From Atriophallophorus winterbourni (taxonomy: Eukaryota > Platyhelminthes > Trematoda > Plagiorchiida > Microphallidae): 64,000 bases of DNA. The position numbers were made by a program, and so were the translations under genes. Numbering within the stretch: position 1 is the first letter of the stretch; every line of letters begins with the position of its first letter. This document shows positions 23,601-31,880 of the stretch, piece after piece. The notes beneath the pieces are model-generated. The model was not told the DNA's origin. It saw only the letters and a list, made by a program, of their open reading frames with translations, and made no database searches. The stretch is from positions 28,816 through 92,815 of the forward strand of contig JACCGJ010001766.1 in assembly GCA_013407085.1 (NCBI GenBank). Direction: 5' to 3'.

Positions 23601-23682
23601 TCTGTTGTTGTGTGAAGCGACGGCCAAGGTGATGAAATGCGGTTTCGAAATTCTAGGGCTGAGGACCTTGGAGAAAATTTAA
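11685..23682 (+). CDS. RARS1: Cytosolic arginyl-tRNA synthetase (13 coding exons)
   Basis: Class I synthetase that charges tRNA-Arg with arginine in the cytoplasm; in animals it also joins the multi-synthetase complex. Exons: 11685-11699, 11731-11856, 11887-12075, 12105-12194, 12222-12400, 13338-13648, 14575-14861, 17142-17251, 17328-17433, 17524-17637, 20822-20880, 23253-23503, 23573-23682. They total 1,947 nt, or 648 residues (human about 660), and every splice phase agrees. Residues 1-50 match the leucine-rich extension of the long human form; about 60-125 the ArgRS N-terminal domain ([10 protein letters not shown]); HVGH at about 195-198 is the HIGH motif within [36 protein letters not shown] and [12 protein letters not shown] follow; about 509-648 is the DALR anticodon-binding domain ([13 protein letters not shown]). 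No canonical KMSKS is present, as in many ArgRSs. The start is the first ATG after a strong acceptor; an in-frame ATG at 11640 is an alternative. Confidence 0.96.
11731..11856 (+). CDS. RARS1: RARS1 exon 2
   Basis: This exon encodes the leucine-rich N-terminal extension ([24 protein letters not shown]), comparable to the region of human RARS1 that docks in the multi-synthetase complex. It sits between introns of 31 and 30 bp. Confidence 0.9.
11887..12075 (+). CDS. RARS1: RARS1 exon 3
   Basis: Begins the ArgRS N-terminal (additional) domain and contains [15 protein letters not shown], matching FGDYQCNSAM of the human enzyme. Phase 0 at both ends. Confidence 0.95.
12105..12194 (+). CDS. RARS1: RARS1 exon 4
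   Basis: Thirty codons of the N-terminal domain ([17 protein letters not shown]). Flanked by introns of 29 and 27 bp; phase 0. Confidence 0.95.
12222..12400 (+). CDS. RARS1: RARS1 exon 5 with HIGH motif
   Basis: Starts with EVAGPGFIN and ends within [15 protein letters not shown]. The HVGH tetrapeptide is the ATP-binding HIGH signature of class I synthetases. The Arg codon is split AG|A across the next intron. Confidence 0.97.
12472..12886 (+). repeat. Left arm of 415-bp inverted repeat in RARS1 intron 5
   Basis: This stretch is the reverse complement of 18763-19177 with only about 15-20 differences by eye and the same length. It contains a SINE copy (12472-12660) plus about 225 bp of non-SINE sequence, so the match extends beyond the SINE itself. 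Confidence 0.9.
12890..12980 (+). repeat. SINE copy, 3' part
   Basis: TCTAGGCTAGGGCAACCTGT through GATCAGGCTTGTGATTTC and a CATACATAC tail. Located in RARS1 intron 5, directly after the left inverted-repeat arm. Confidence 0.8.
13338..13648 (+). CDS. RARS1: RARS1 exon 6
   Basis: Catalytic domain: [38 protein letters not shown]. Ends CAA G at a GT donor. It is the first exon between the two 415-bp inverted repeats. Confidence 0.97.
13721..13962 (-). repeat. Full-length SINE copy with 10-bp target-site duplication
   Basis: Flanked by GGCAACGATA at 13711-13720 and 13963-13972. It gives the family definition: about 242 bp, 5' end GTGCATGGATC-like, 3' core GATCAGGCTTGTGCTTTCAT and a short (ATAC)-type tail. 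No convincing RNA polymerase III A/B box was found, so the parental RNA is unknown. Lies in RARS1 intron 6. Confidence 0.9.
14343..14500 (-). repeat. Copy of the AAT-tailed retroposon 3' end
   Basis: (TTA)n at 14343-14370 followed by TTTGCACAATCTGATACAGA and on to the GAGATGTACAAAGCGAGAAG block, matching the reverse complement of 4590-4675. Lies in RARS1 intron 6. Confidence 0.85.
14575..14861 (+). CDS. RARS1: RARS1 exon 7
   Basis: Catalytic domain: [42 protein letters not shown]. The SDGG.TYDTSD block is diagnostic for ArgRS. Ends in phase 0. Confidence 0.97.
15004..15253 (+). pseudogene. LINE 3' coding remnant with zinc-finger tail, in RARS1 intron 7
   Basis: The frame from before 15040 reads [13 protein letters not shown] then [19 protein letters not shown] and YRCKRY, a decayed copy of the C-terminus preserved intact at 60953-61768. 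The second Cys of its zinc finger is mutated to Tyr. Confidence 0.8.
16495..16590 (+). repeat. SINE copy, 3' part with internal deletion
   Basis: TCTAGGCCTGGGAAACCTGA through CTGACTGTGCGGATCAGGC; about 14 bp (CACTTTGCCTG) are missing relative to other copies. RARS1 intron 7. Confidence 0.8.
16651..16965 (-). repeat. SINE copy with expanded (ATGT)n tail
   Basis: About 140 bp of nearly pure ATGT repeats (16651-16792, one ATGT to ACGT change near 16742) directly adjoin a diverged SINE head, ACAAACCTGGATCCAGGCTA. In sense orientation the array is the SINE tail, so the microsatellite probably grew from it. All YICM/MYVC-type open frames here are artefacts of the repeat. Confidence 0.85.
17142..17251 (+). 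CDS. RARS1: RARS1 exon 8
   Basis: Encodes [15 protein letters not shown] and [11 protein letters not shown], the second half of the Rossmann fold. Phase 2 donor (CG|G Arg codon). Confidence 0.95.
17328..17433 (+). CDS. RARS1: RARS1 exon 9
   Basis: Encodes [20 protein letters not shown], the position where other class I enzymes have KMSKS; ArgRS uses this variant loop. Ends GRDK at phase 0. Confidence 0.95.
17524..17637 (+). CDS. RARS1: RARS1 exon 10 with non-canonical GC donor
   Basis: Encodes [25 protein letters not shown]. The next intron starts GCAAGT, a GC-AG intron whose other donor bases are consensus. It is the last exon between the inverted repeats. Confidence 0.95.
17690..17990 (+). 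repeat. Dispersed repeat (CTCCTCCTGGAGGATGAGTC family)
   Basis: The block starting at TCTCCTCCTGGAGGATGAGT recurs at 21822, and GCTGGACTTGGTTGTCA recurs at 37350. Coding content is not recognisable. It may be a 5' or 3' UTR of a LINE. RARS1 intron 10. Confidence 0.6.
18225..18420 (-). repeat. Diverged SINE copy
   Basis: AGCTCACTACCGGTCGCAAATC and AATTTAGCACGGTGTT match the 5' half of the SINE. Its 3' core is eroded. Confidence 0.65.
18763..19177 (-). repeat. Right arm of 415-bp inverted repeat in RARS1 intron 10
   Basis: Partner of 12472-12886. About 5.9 kb separates the arms, and exons 6-10 lie between them. Its SINE part runs on to about 19243 in minus orientation. Confidence 0.9.
19010..19243 (-). 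repeat. SINE copy, near full length
   Basis: Starts CTCACAAGCCTGATCCAGGC and ends GATTGCACATCTGTGTGC. It overlaps the right inverted-repeat arm. A further SINE fragment (AAGATAC...TCAGGTTGCCCAGGCC) follows and is split by the Tigger-like element. Confidence 0.85.
19258..20370 (-). mobile_element. Pogo/Tigger-like DNA transposon, internally deleted
   Basis: Terminal inverted repeats of about 26 bp start CACTCAAATC at each end with two mismatches, flanked by TA duplications at 19256-19257 and 20371-20372. The subterminal motif GTGGCATAGTARCGAG occurs twice near each end in direct orientation, and the TIR is its inverted form. The element is about 1.1 kb, well short of an autonomous copy, and carries a truncated transposase on the minus strand. 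It sits inside a SINE fragment in RARS1 intron 10. Confidence 0.9.
19381..20020 (-). pseudogene. Truncated CENP-B/pogo-type transposase
   Basis: The frame starts [20 protein letters not shown], a pogo/CENP-B helix-turn-helix, followed by a second DNA-binding domain ([28 protein letters not shown]) and the start of the DDE domain (VFNLDETDA). It then stops at 19466. In another frame directly after, [17 protein letters not shown] and [11 protein letters not shown] resemble a transposase C-terminus. The bulk of the DDE domain is absent, so an internal deletion is inferred. DNA binding might survive; catalysis cannot. Confidence 0.88.
20560..20660 (+). repeat. Diverged SINE fragment
   Basis: CTTAGGCCTTGGCAACCTGTC and the following ATCTTCGCACACATGCAGC match the SINE middle. 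RARS1 intron 10. Confidence 0.6.
20822..20880 (+). CDS. RARS1: RARS1 exon 11
   Basis: Twenty codons, [19 protein letters not shown], which begin the DALR anticodon-binding domain. The donor GTAAAT splits an Arg codon. Confidence 0.95.
21275..21405 (+). repeat. SINE copy of a deleted subfamily
   Basis: GTAGTGAGCTTC through ATCTGTCTAT is joined directly to GACTGTGCGGTACTTCGCCT. The internal block GGCCTGGGCAACCTGAC..CAGTCTCT is absent, with the same junction as at 24490-24625. RARS1 intron 11. Confidence 0.8.
21822..22145 (+). repeat. Dispersed repeat (CTCCTCCTGGAGGATGAGTC family), second copy
   Basis: Shares its start with 17690 and, further on, the block around TCTCACGAAGCCTTTCCC, AGGGTTTTCCTTGCCTTAG with 37130-37215. 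RARS1 intron 11. Confidence 0.6.
22146..22310 (-). repeat. Hammerhead-bearing repeat copy, decayed
   Basis: Contains the family block TAAGATTGGTACGACCAACC and a hammerhead region with CTGATAA in place of CTGATGA and AAAA in place of GAAA (minus strand). Predicted inactive. Confidence 0.75.
22838..22882 (-). ncRNA. Hammerhead ribozyme motif, type I, complete core
   Basis: On the minus strand in order: CCCTAC (stem I), CTGATGA (22867-22873), GTGC-AAACA-GCAC (stem II), GAAA, a tiny stem III that keeps only the AC..GT pair, cleavage triplet GTC, then GTGGGG, which pairs with CCCTAC (6 bp, one U-G). All core bases C3, G5, A6, G8, A9, G12, A13, A14 are present. Tiny stem III forms are known from schistosome SINE-like repeats and usually act as dimers. 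Fold made by eye. Confidence 0.8.
23083..23125 (+). ncRNA. Hammerhead ribozyme motif with G8 mutated
   Basis: Same arrangement as 22838-22882 on the plus strand, but the core reads CTGATAA (23090-23096), which changes the catalytic G8 to A. Stem II GTGC/GCAC, GAAA, ACCGGT and GTC are intact. Predicted inactive. A TG microsatellite follows. Confidence 0.75.
23253..23503 (+). CDS. RARS1: RARS1 exon 12
   Basis: Anticodon-binding domain: [44 protein letters not shown]. Confidence 0.96.
23573..23682 (+). CDS. RARS1: RARS1 exon 13 (terminal)
   Basis: C-terminal 36 residues ([27 protein letters not shown]) with the TAA stop at 23680-23682. A 69-bp intron precedes it. A variant poly(A) hexamer AATATA lies near 23705. 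Confidence 0.96.
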
Positions 23683-25990
23683 TATTTGTTATCGGTTGTG
23701 TTTGAATATATATGCCGTGTTTGGACAATGGCTTCGTTTTTGCTTCCACTGTTACACACTCTTTCTTCCCATGCATTACTTATAAATTTCAAGTAGTTTC
23801 GTCCGATGAAGTTTTTTAGTCTCATACTCGCTTAACGGGATCTTCGTGTTTGCATGGAGCGGATGTAACTCGCATTAAACATGAAGTGGAGTGTGCGATG
23901 ACGTGTAATGTAGGATATATCCGGAACTAAGCTGTGCTGCAAAATCCGATAGTCTGCTTACTATATTGTCTTATTGTTCAGGTCTAGTTTTATTTAAAAA
24001 GTGGTCATGACTGTAAGACTGTATCTTATGTCATCTAGCGCATACGCTTCACCGTACATGCACAAATCCAAAACATTTACATTCCTGGCTAAGGGTTACA
24101 CGATTGAATGTGTTTAACATTCCTAGATTCATGTCATGTGAGTATTTGAAAGGTCGGTTCAAGCTTCTAAGAAAATAGAGAATTGAACTTAAGGTGCTGT
24201 ATATTGTCAGATCATTAATTTTGGATACTGTTGCCATGTCGATTGAATCACACAAAGCAGGTCGACCTATGGCTAACTGTTATTTTCCTAACTGGATAGC
24301 GGACTGACACTATTCAAACCACATGTATCGATCAATCTTTTCTCCCATCAGTTCTGGTTTTATACTCTGAAGTGTTATTGGTGGTCAGCCGTTCGGGTTA
24401 ATGTTCTTTGTTACCTAATTTTAAAAAATCTCCCTATTTCGTTCCTACGGTTTCGTGTTTGATGTGCGGCTAACACCTTGCTAAATTGATTAACCACCGG
24501 CAGTGAGCTGCATGTTGGAACACGCTAGAGTCTCACTAACATTTCTATTTCGTTTTCATATCTGTCTATGTGACTGTGCGGTACTTCGCTTGGATCATGC
24601 TCGTGCTTTCATACATGCATATATATATATATATCGTAGGATATCTCAGTGACCGTTATATCCTTCTATTGGGTACTGCATGTACTTTTCCTGTATCTGG
24701 AATAACTTGACCGGCTTGTACAAACTTTTCTAAATGTCCAGTTCCAAATATTCCCTCTAGTGTGCTCATGAGGGGTTCTGCTAGAGATTTTATTGTTTAT
24801 TCTACCTCTAGGATTTTTGTAATGCCCCCCCGAAATTTAGCCCTCAAGTTGTGCGCACGTATTCTGTTTGTTGTTACTTCCGTCTCTGTTTATCATCAAC
24901 ATGCTTCATGCTCTAAATAATAGACATGGACTCATATTCGTTCATTCGAGCTTATAGTCGGAATGTATCTGTTTCGCTTCGCAGTTTGGATATGCTGTGT
25001 CGAGAGCATGGCCGGTTGTTCTTTCATGTAAATGTTACATTTCAGTTTGACAGCCTCGATAATTGAAGTCAATTCAATGCGACGAATGCTTTGTTGTTGC
25101 TCGCGCATACCATGCTTACATTAATGTGCTTTCTACGATGACCGGATGCATTGGAGTTGGGTCGTTTGTTTTACGCGATAGGCCGTTGTGGCTCGCGCTG
25201 CCAGTGTTTATCTTTGATTTCACCAACACGGAGGTATAAATGGTACTAAGCTGTCGCTCGGTATGGCAGAGGGATTGGGGTGAATCACGGTTCCCAAACC
25301 ACAAACATTGTGTTACAACAAAGTTTATACCGTTGATGGACGATACCAGATGACAAATAATTATATTGTGGGAACCAGTCGCCCCAATAACAATGCAGTA
25401 ACAATCTTGGCTAAACAGGAATATGTATTCAGAATGTTTTGTTGAAATACAGAGTATATGGCCCCTGTTCCGTAATGTTAATTCGTATGATGCGCGTTTC
25501 AAACTGTACACAATAGTTGCACTAGTAAGTAGGTTGTCTGTTTCAGCTTTCAAAGTAATTCTGATATTCTGAACAATTGTTGCCCGAACTTTGACCCTAG
25601 AAATAGCGTGATTACGCGGTTGTGCAACTAAACACATGTTGCTTTCCAACCACCGACGGAAAATTACGATTATTTTTCTAACGTTGTGTCGTGTCGTGTT
25701 AAATCAAACTGCACTCCGTGAGCTCTTTAATGCTAAATAGACGACGATATAAAACTCACAGATGCACCATTCCGAAAATTTCTACGAAATAGTCGTTTAT
25801 TGTTATGGCTATAAAAATGGTTGTTGTCTGTCTTTAACGGCACCCTGATTCACGTGGAGTACTTTATACCCATGCTAACCGGGGCGTTTCGCATATATTT
25901 CTGCTCACGCCTATGCTATTTCGACATGCATGAATGATCTAACAGGACTAAATGAAGGTGTTGTTAGCTGATGACGAACCATTAGTAAGG
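23683..25990. other. RARS1 3' flank, no further gene seen
   Basis: AT-rich sequence with a deleted-subfamily SINE at 24490-24625 and a TA repeat near 24612-24632. A 177-codon minus-strand frame at 25116-25649 has no domain or splice context and was not accepted. Confidence 0.6.
24490..24625 (+). repeat. SINE copy of the deleted subfamily
   Basis: Same internal deletion junction (CTGTCTATGTGACTGTGCGG) as at 21275-21405, with a CATACATGCAT tail that runs into a TA repeat. Confidence 0.8.
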
Positions 25991-26009
25991 AAAACTACTC
26001 TATCCTGCG

Positions 26010-26180
26010 ACAGGTTGGAAACCAGTCAAGATCTCGATCTCTGTTTATCGTCATCAGGTGGATACAATAAGATTAGGTTCAGTGAGCCTTTAAACAGTGG
26101 ATAAATGGTAAACAAAGTTATACTTGAATGCCACTGTTACATAGGGTTCGTACAACGAACCACGATGTTCAATCACAGAA
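26010..26180 (-). repeat. Hammerhead-bearing repeat copy, decayed
   Basis: Minus strand CTGATGA (26026-26032) is present, but stem II is altered and GAAA has become AGAT. Flanking blocks AAACAGTGGATAAATGGTAA and the following CACTGTT match the family. A further fragment lies at 26480-26530. Confidence 0.65.
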
Positions 26181-26534
26181 TCACAGTGATTCGTGGTCGA
26201 GCACTCAAGGCGCTTATGGATGACGAGAAGCCGCTAGTTGTGTAAGTGCTGGGGATGTGAGCAACACAGAACGTTACACTATTTTAAAATTTTATTTCGG
26301 TTTCGAGTCAACAGCAAAACGTGACGCCCTGTACACATCACATTCAAGATTGAAATGCCACAGCTATACTTGATGTCTTGATTACCAACCGCTTCTAATG
26401 AACGGCGTTTGAACTACAAGTTAGACGATATTCGAATCAAAAATTGACGCCAACTTATAAATCCATCAGAAATTTACATTGTATGTGTGCGCGCGATTTA
26501 ACAGGTTGGTCGTACCAGCCCTATCCAACAAAAA

Positions 26535-29316
26535 ATGTTCGTTTAAGGAGCATTTTAATCTATAACAACATCCCGTGACTTGTAATGCTCATTAGTTTAA
26601 CTTTAATTTTTTAAGCTGCTCTGTAAGATCTGCAATTACGATCTCTTTCTTAATCAACGATATTTTCAGACCCTTGCTAATTGTATTCATTTTAATAAAC
26701 GTAACATACTCAATGTTGAGGGCATGTTTAGCAGTCAAGTGTTCCGTCGAACCCACCAGAACATTAGATTTTGATCTGGTGGCTTAATGATGGCTTGTTT
26801 TCATTCTCGAGTTGCAGTCAATTCCAGATGACCATAAATTGGTTATCTATGCAAACAAATTGCAACCAGTCGCAGTATTTGACCATCGTACAGACGATGT
26901 TGCATTCCGTGTCACATTGATGAGTTTTGTCCATATTTCCTGACTTATATCAACCACGTTTCTAATGGAGTTGGGTTTAAAGATGAGTGAGCTCAACGGA
27001 ATCGCTACAGACACTTCTCAGTGAAAAATTATCGCCGAGAGAACAGACAAAACTTCTTGATTCATTCGGTTCATTCTCGAGATTTATTCTTTTCATTAAT
27101 GTGAGTCCAGAATTGTTCATTTGTACCAAGTCATGCTGTCGTTAGTATCCTGGTGCTCATCACCACTTAGAAAAATTCTAAACCACGAAGCGTTAGATTT
27201 CTTGCTGGAGATTGCTACAAAACACTAGGTTTATCTACTTGTCATTATATATCATGAAACACATTGTATATGAAGTCTCGTCACTAAATAATTTCTCAAA
27301 AATTAATTCAATTCTCCCGCTTATTTTCAACATACAACAGTCAGTTATTTATAGGGGTGGTGTTCTATTAATTGTCGTACAGTTTGCGGTTCCGATAAGT
27401 TAAAATCCAATAGAAACTCGTCCATTTCTTTAACTAGGCAATCGTGCTAATTCTATTACAAATCAACCTTGGCTACGCCTAATCTCCATTTCAGACTATA
27501 AATTCTCGAACGCAAATCGATCCGTTTATTTAACGTGAGAAAACAAAACGATGATGATAAGTCACACACACAACCGTCTTAGCTCCCAACAGACATTTTG
27601 TGTTATTCTATTTGTGGCGCGCGAGAATAGGCGAGGCGAATAAAACAACATACATAACCGTTTCCCACGGTTTACTCTCTGCTTCCCCGTCCGAATTTAC
27701 TCGCCTACCTTTGATCTCTGGGGATTTCAGCCTGACCGTAACCGATTCGTGTTTTGGGTGGTTAGAAATAATTGATGTGTTGTTCTGTTTGATCAAATTG
27801 ACGTGAATTAAATACTTGATGTTGTTTTTGCAAAGATCATGCTGTGATTAGTGCAAACTGTTTGAAGTATCGACGTTGAATGTGTTGCTGCTTAATCCGC
27901 TTAAGATGGCGCAACCATTGAGATTATTTTTTCAGTTTGTTAGTTTACCTCGTCATATTTGAAAGTACATACACAAGCCAAACTGATAGCTAACGATGTC
28001 ACAATATTCATGTTATGAAACTACAGCATTATGCCAAATTAAACAAATCTAAATGTAAGATTTCATCCTAACGGAATCATGTTGGGTGCTCGTGAAAAGT
28101 AATAAGAATTCAGCTTGTCAGGAATCGCTAATAGGGCCATGGAATTAGATAAGAAAACCAAATAGAACTGAAAATATCAGTACAGACGACGAGAGAGACT
28201 GAGCCCAGATGAAATCGTCGCAACCGGTAAAGGCTGTAAGTAACCTCATCTCATTCTTTGGATATGCAACAAATAAACTGAACTGTCCATATACTTTTGC
28301 TTGTTCAAGCGTTCGGGCAGAAATGTTACCGTTTACCACAAGAGGTATGTCGTATCATTTCTCCAGATGGAACGAATTCTAAAGATGTTGGTCATTTCAC
28401 GTATTGGAATGGATAGCAGTGCAAGGTGCGAATTTCACTTATTCTCTGGAGGTTAACTCACATTATATTTCTAAAATGGTGGAACCGGGGGGCGCAAATG
28501 GTAGAAGCTAACTGAAACGCGGATGAACGTAGGGAACAACGGATGGATTAATGTAGTCAATCATTCGAATCTTGTATTACTTTAAATCGATTCTTGAGCG
28601 TATTTCTCGCAAGTGTACACGTAAGGAAAGAGAGGGATCAAACTTGAACAACTTGACTGTTGTGTCCAGCTGTGTATACACGCAATTCAATATGAAAATA
28701 TTATGCGGAATTGTATCCCTTTTATCGACCAAAACTATCATCTTCCGCAGATTACATTAAATGAGAGCATCGAAACTATAATGAGTGAGCGAGCTGAATG
28801 CATTTTCTCAAAAATTAAGATTTATCGTAAAACGGACACAAAGTTGCAACACTATAAGTTGCACAATGTTCATTGGAACTTCGCCAAACGGATATGATTT
28901 CACAGATCATGTCCCACAGTCAACGGCGTGTACAGCCGTAGCGCGACAACTCGGCGAGAAGGCAACTATATATTAGCCTGATAAGCACGGCGTAGGACGT
29001 CGGAAACAATGCAATGATCAACAAAACGGCACCTAATGAAGCTGATGGAAATAAATAAAATGGTTCATTAATTTATCATTTTGGTGTTATGCTCACATTC
29101 ATTCAGGCTAATTTTACGCACCTCACAGCCGAAATTGAACGCTAATTCTGTTGGTAGTTTCTATTCCTTCAAACAAATTTTGGGTATGAATTATAGGACC
29201 TAACATCGTTCTATCCTTTCGCTAATTTTGACCTTTCTTTTTTGCGCAAAGTTCGTAGCACTCTTGATCACATGGACTACCCGGTCATTATACCTTTTTG
29301 CCGATTTTAACTCGGA
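26535..29316. other. AT-rich intergenic DNA before the gap, no supported gene
   Basis: Only short frames occur. The longest I considered (28703-28897, plus) has no recognisable domain. No repeat family from elsewhere in the window was noticed. Confidence 0.5.
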
Positions 29317-30316
29317 NNNNNNNNNNNNNNNNNNNNNNNNNNNNNNNNNNNNNNNNNNNNNNNNNNNNNNNNNNNNNNNNNNNNNNNNNNNNNNNNNNNN
29401 NNNNNNNNNNNNNNNNNNNNNNNNNNNNNNNNNNNNNNNNNNNNNNNNNNNNNNNNNNNNNNNNNNNNNNNNNNNNNNNNNNNNNNNNNNNNNNNNNNNN
29501 NNNNNNNNNNNNNNNNNNNNNNNNNNNNNNNNNNNNNNNNNNNNNNNNNNNNNNNNNNNNNNNNNNNNNNNNNNNNNNNNNNNNNNNNNNNNNNNNNNNN
29601 NNNNNNNNNNNNNNNNNNNNNNNNNNNNNNNNNNNNNNNNNNNNNNNNNNNNNNNNNNNNNNNNNNNNNNNNNNNNNNNNNNNNNNNNNNNNNNNNNNNN
29701 NNNNNNNNNNNNNNNNNNNNNNNNNNNNNNNNNNNNNNNNNNNNNNNNNNNNNNNNNNNNNNNNNNNNNNNNNNNNNNNNNNNNNNNNNNNNNNNNNNNN
29801 NNNNNNNNNNNNNNNNNNNNNNNNNNNNNNNNNNNNNNNNNNNNNNNNNNNNNNNNNNNNNNNNNNNNNNNNNNNNNNNNNNNNNNNNNNNNNNNNNNNN
29901 NNNNNNNNNNNNNNNNNNNNNNNNNNNNNNNNNNNNNNNNNNNNNNNNNNNNNNNNNNNNNNNNNNNNNNNNNNNNNNNNNNNNNNNNNNNNNNNNNNNN
30001 NNNNNNNNNNNNNNNNNNNNNNNNNNNNNNNNNNNNNNNNNNNNNNNNNNNNNNNNNNNNNNNNNNNNNNNNNNNNNNNNNNNNNNNNNNNNNNNNNNNN
30101 NNNNNNNNNNNNNNNNNNNNNNNNNNNNNNNNNNNNNNNNNNNNNNNNNNNNNNNNNNNNNNNNNNNNNNNNNNNNNNNNNNNNNNNNNNNNNNNNNNNN
30201 NNNNNNNNNNNNNNNNNNNNNNNNNNNNNNNNNNNNNNNNNNNNNNNNNNNNNNNNNNNNNNNNNNNNNNNNNNNNNNNNNNNNNNNNNNNNNNNNNNNN
30301 NNNNNNNNNNNNNNNN
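29317..30316. other. Assembly gap of 1,000 N
   Basis: Exactly 1,000 ambiguous bases, a length often used as a placeholder for a gap of unknown size. Long frames spanning it are meaningless. Confidence 0.99.
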
Positions 30317-30385
30317 GAAAGTAAATGGTTTTTATTCACCTTATACCTACTAGTTAATTAGATTTTTGTTTTTCTTCAAAAATAG

Positions 30386-30532
30386 CCTTAGCCCCATTAG
30401 TTATGTACTTTTACGACCGTGTTCACTTGTATCAGATTGATGTGGATACACACTGTGAGAAAAATGGACCACTGACCCTGGTCATTCCCACGAGACGTTA
30501 CGCACTGAAGGCCTACTATAAGCTGTTCAGCG
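30386..30532 (+). CDS. Orphan coding exon of an unidentified gene
   Basis: An AG acceptor (30384-30385) after a T-rich tract and a consensus donor GTAAGA (30533) enclose 147 nt with one frame free of stops: 48 codons including VMYFYDRVHLYQIDVDTHCE and LTLVIPTRRYALKAYYKLFS. Base use is richer in G and C than the surroundings. I do not recognise the family. Neighbouring exons would lie in the gap or outside view. It is distinct from RARS1, which already has its stop codon, and lies upstream of the protocadherin. Confidence 0.5.
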
Positions 30533-30539
30533 GTAAGAT

Positions 30540-30720
30540 CAAATAAGTGGTGATGGGTTGACTACTACTTAATCATGTGACCTGTCCTGACTATCACCCT
30601 TGGTCTGACGAAGCTTCTGTGTCGGAAGTGAAACGTTACCCAAAAACTACTCTAACCGATTGCACTCAAATTTCCTTGCATTATGAATACACGATCGGTC
30701 CCAAACGTATTCCGATCGAT
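30540..30720 (+). repeat. Second hammerhead-like repeat family, better copy
   Basis: Shares TTAATCATGT, TCCTGACTA, TCTGTGTC and GAAACGTTACCCAAAA with 38070-38230, and its tail (GATTGCACTCAAATTTC) with 41845-41875. Confidence 0.7.
30599..30642 (+). ncRNA. Hammerhead-like motif with ACGT stem III
   Basis: CTTGGT, CTGACGA (30605-30611), a stem II of five pairs with one bulged G (AGCTTC with GAAGT), GAAA (30630-30633), palindromic ACGT and cleavage triplet GTT (30635-30637), then ACCCAA, which pairs with TTGGT with one bulge. Core positions are intact (N7 is C, which is allowed). ACGT alone makes a two-pair stem III, so activity would need a dimer. Fold by eye. Confidence 0.55.
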
Positions 30721-31261
30721 TGCTGACGTACATTTCAATTTTAACAACCTTATGGTTATTGCTAAGCTTGATGCTGTTTTGACCATTAAACACCTTGAAT
30801 TACCTTGGATTTACTTCGGGATTCTCGGATTCACTTTACTGGAGATTTTGCTTGATTGTCTATTTCAATCAAAAGATGCTTTATTACGACGAAACAAGTT
30901 CTACTTCTTTACGATGATTGCGAAAACGAGCAATCAATACGCCTAACAATGCAATCACGACCATAATCATCAAACGCGTTCAAAATTAGAGGGTCAAATG
31001 ACAGCTCTGACCTATCGATTTTAAATGAAACATTTGAGGGCAACCAACTCATCGCAGATGCCTGAGTGAGATTGGCGACCGTGGTCTGTCAAAAATCTCT
31101 TCCCGATTAATTTAAATGCATGGTCATTTGGCCGAGGATATCTTATCCAAACGACGTCTTGAATGCTGCAATTTACACCTTTGTCCTAATCGAAGGCTTC
31201 GAACTTTCAGAGTTGTTTTATTCTAACAAGAAAAACGCATACCAACTTATGCAAATATGAA

Positions 31262-31880
31262 ATTTTGGAGCACGCACATATCCGCATCCGTAACAAATAA
31301 ACCAATTTGTTTTTCATCTCAATTGTGATAAGTACCATCGGACAGCTACGCAGATGGCTTGAAAATTACCTCACCGAGCGCAAGGCGATTGTGCGAATCA
31401 ACGGGGTACATTCACGGGTCATTGATGCCACTAGTGGTGTACCGGAATGTTCCGTCCTTGGGCCAGAACTTTTCCTCGTTCACATCAAGGGCCTAGCACA
31501 GATGCTCTCATGCAAGTTGGTGATCTTTGCAGCCGATGATAAAATTTGAACGCGGAAAAGATCTACGGAGGACTGTGTACAGCTGCAAAGTGATTTAGAC
31601 GCACTGCATGAATGGTTGTTAAGGAATTAGCTACCATTCAATTTTCAAAGATGCAAAGTGCTTCAAATTGGTAAGCCATTCCAGTACCAATATTACTTTG
31701 GCGGACAATTTGGAACTGGGCTCAATCGGATAGGGAGCTTGAATTCTAGGTATGTGGCAACCTAAAGAACAGTGTGTATTGTAAGGTGGAGATATGAACT
31801 TTACCAGCATCCACATCCCCGCATCGATAACACATAAACCAATTTTTTTTCTTCTTAAATGTGATCGAACATCACTATAT
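31262..31880 (+). repeat. CR1-like RT fragment between two roughly 60-bp direct repeats
   Basis: Blocks at about 31268-31325 and 31806-31868 share CCGCATC.GTAACA and CATAAACCAATTT-like sequence and end near TGTGAT. Between them lies the reverse-transcriptase remnant. Confidence 0.6.
31325..31790 (+). pseudogene. CR1-like reverse transcriptase fragment
   Basis: QLRRWLENYLTERKAIVRIN, ATSGVPECSVLGPELFLVHI, LVIFAADDKI (catalytic Asp pair), a stop, then STEDCVQLQSDLDALHEWL and CKVLQIG. These are RT palm blocks in order, with stops. Confidence 0.85.

Noticed and set aside
25116..25649. Minus-strand 177-codon open frame, and a GC-richer plus-strand stretch within it
   Set aside because: No domain, no acceptor and donor pair, and no neighbouring exons; likely chance.
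28703..28976. Overlapping plus-strand frames that look protein-like in parts
   Set aside because: No recognisable family or splice context; not enough to call an exon.
29200..30361. Open frames of 351-379 codons across the N run
   Set aside because: They are open only because unknown bases cannot form stops.
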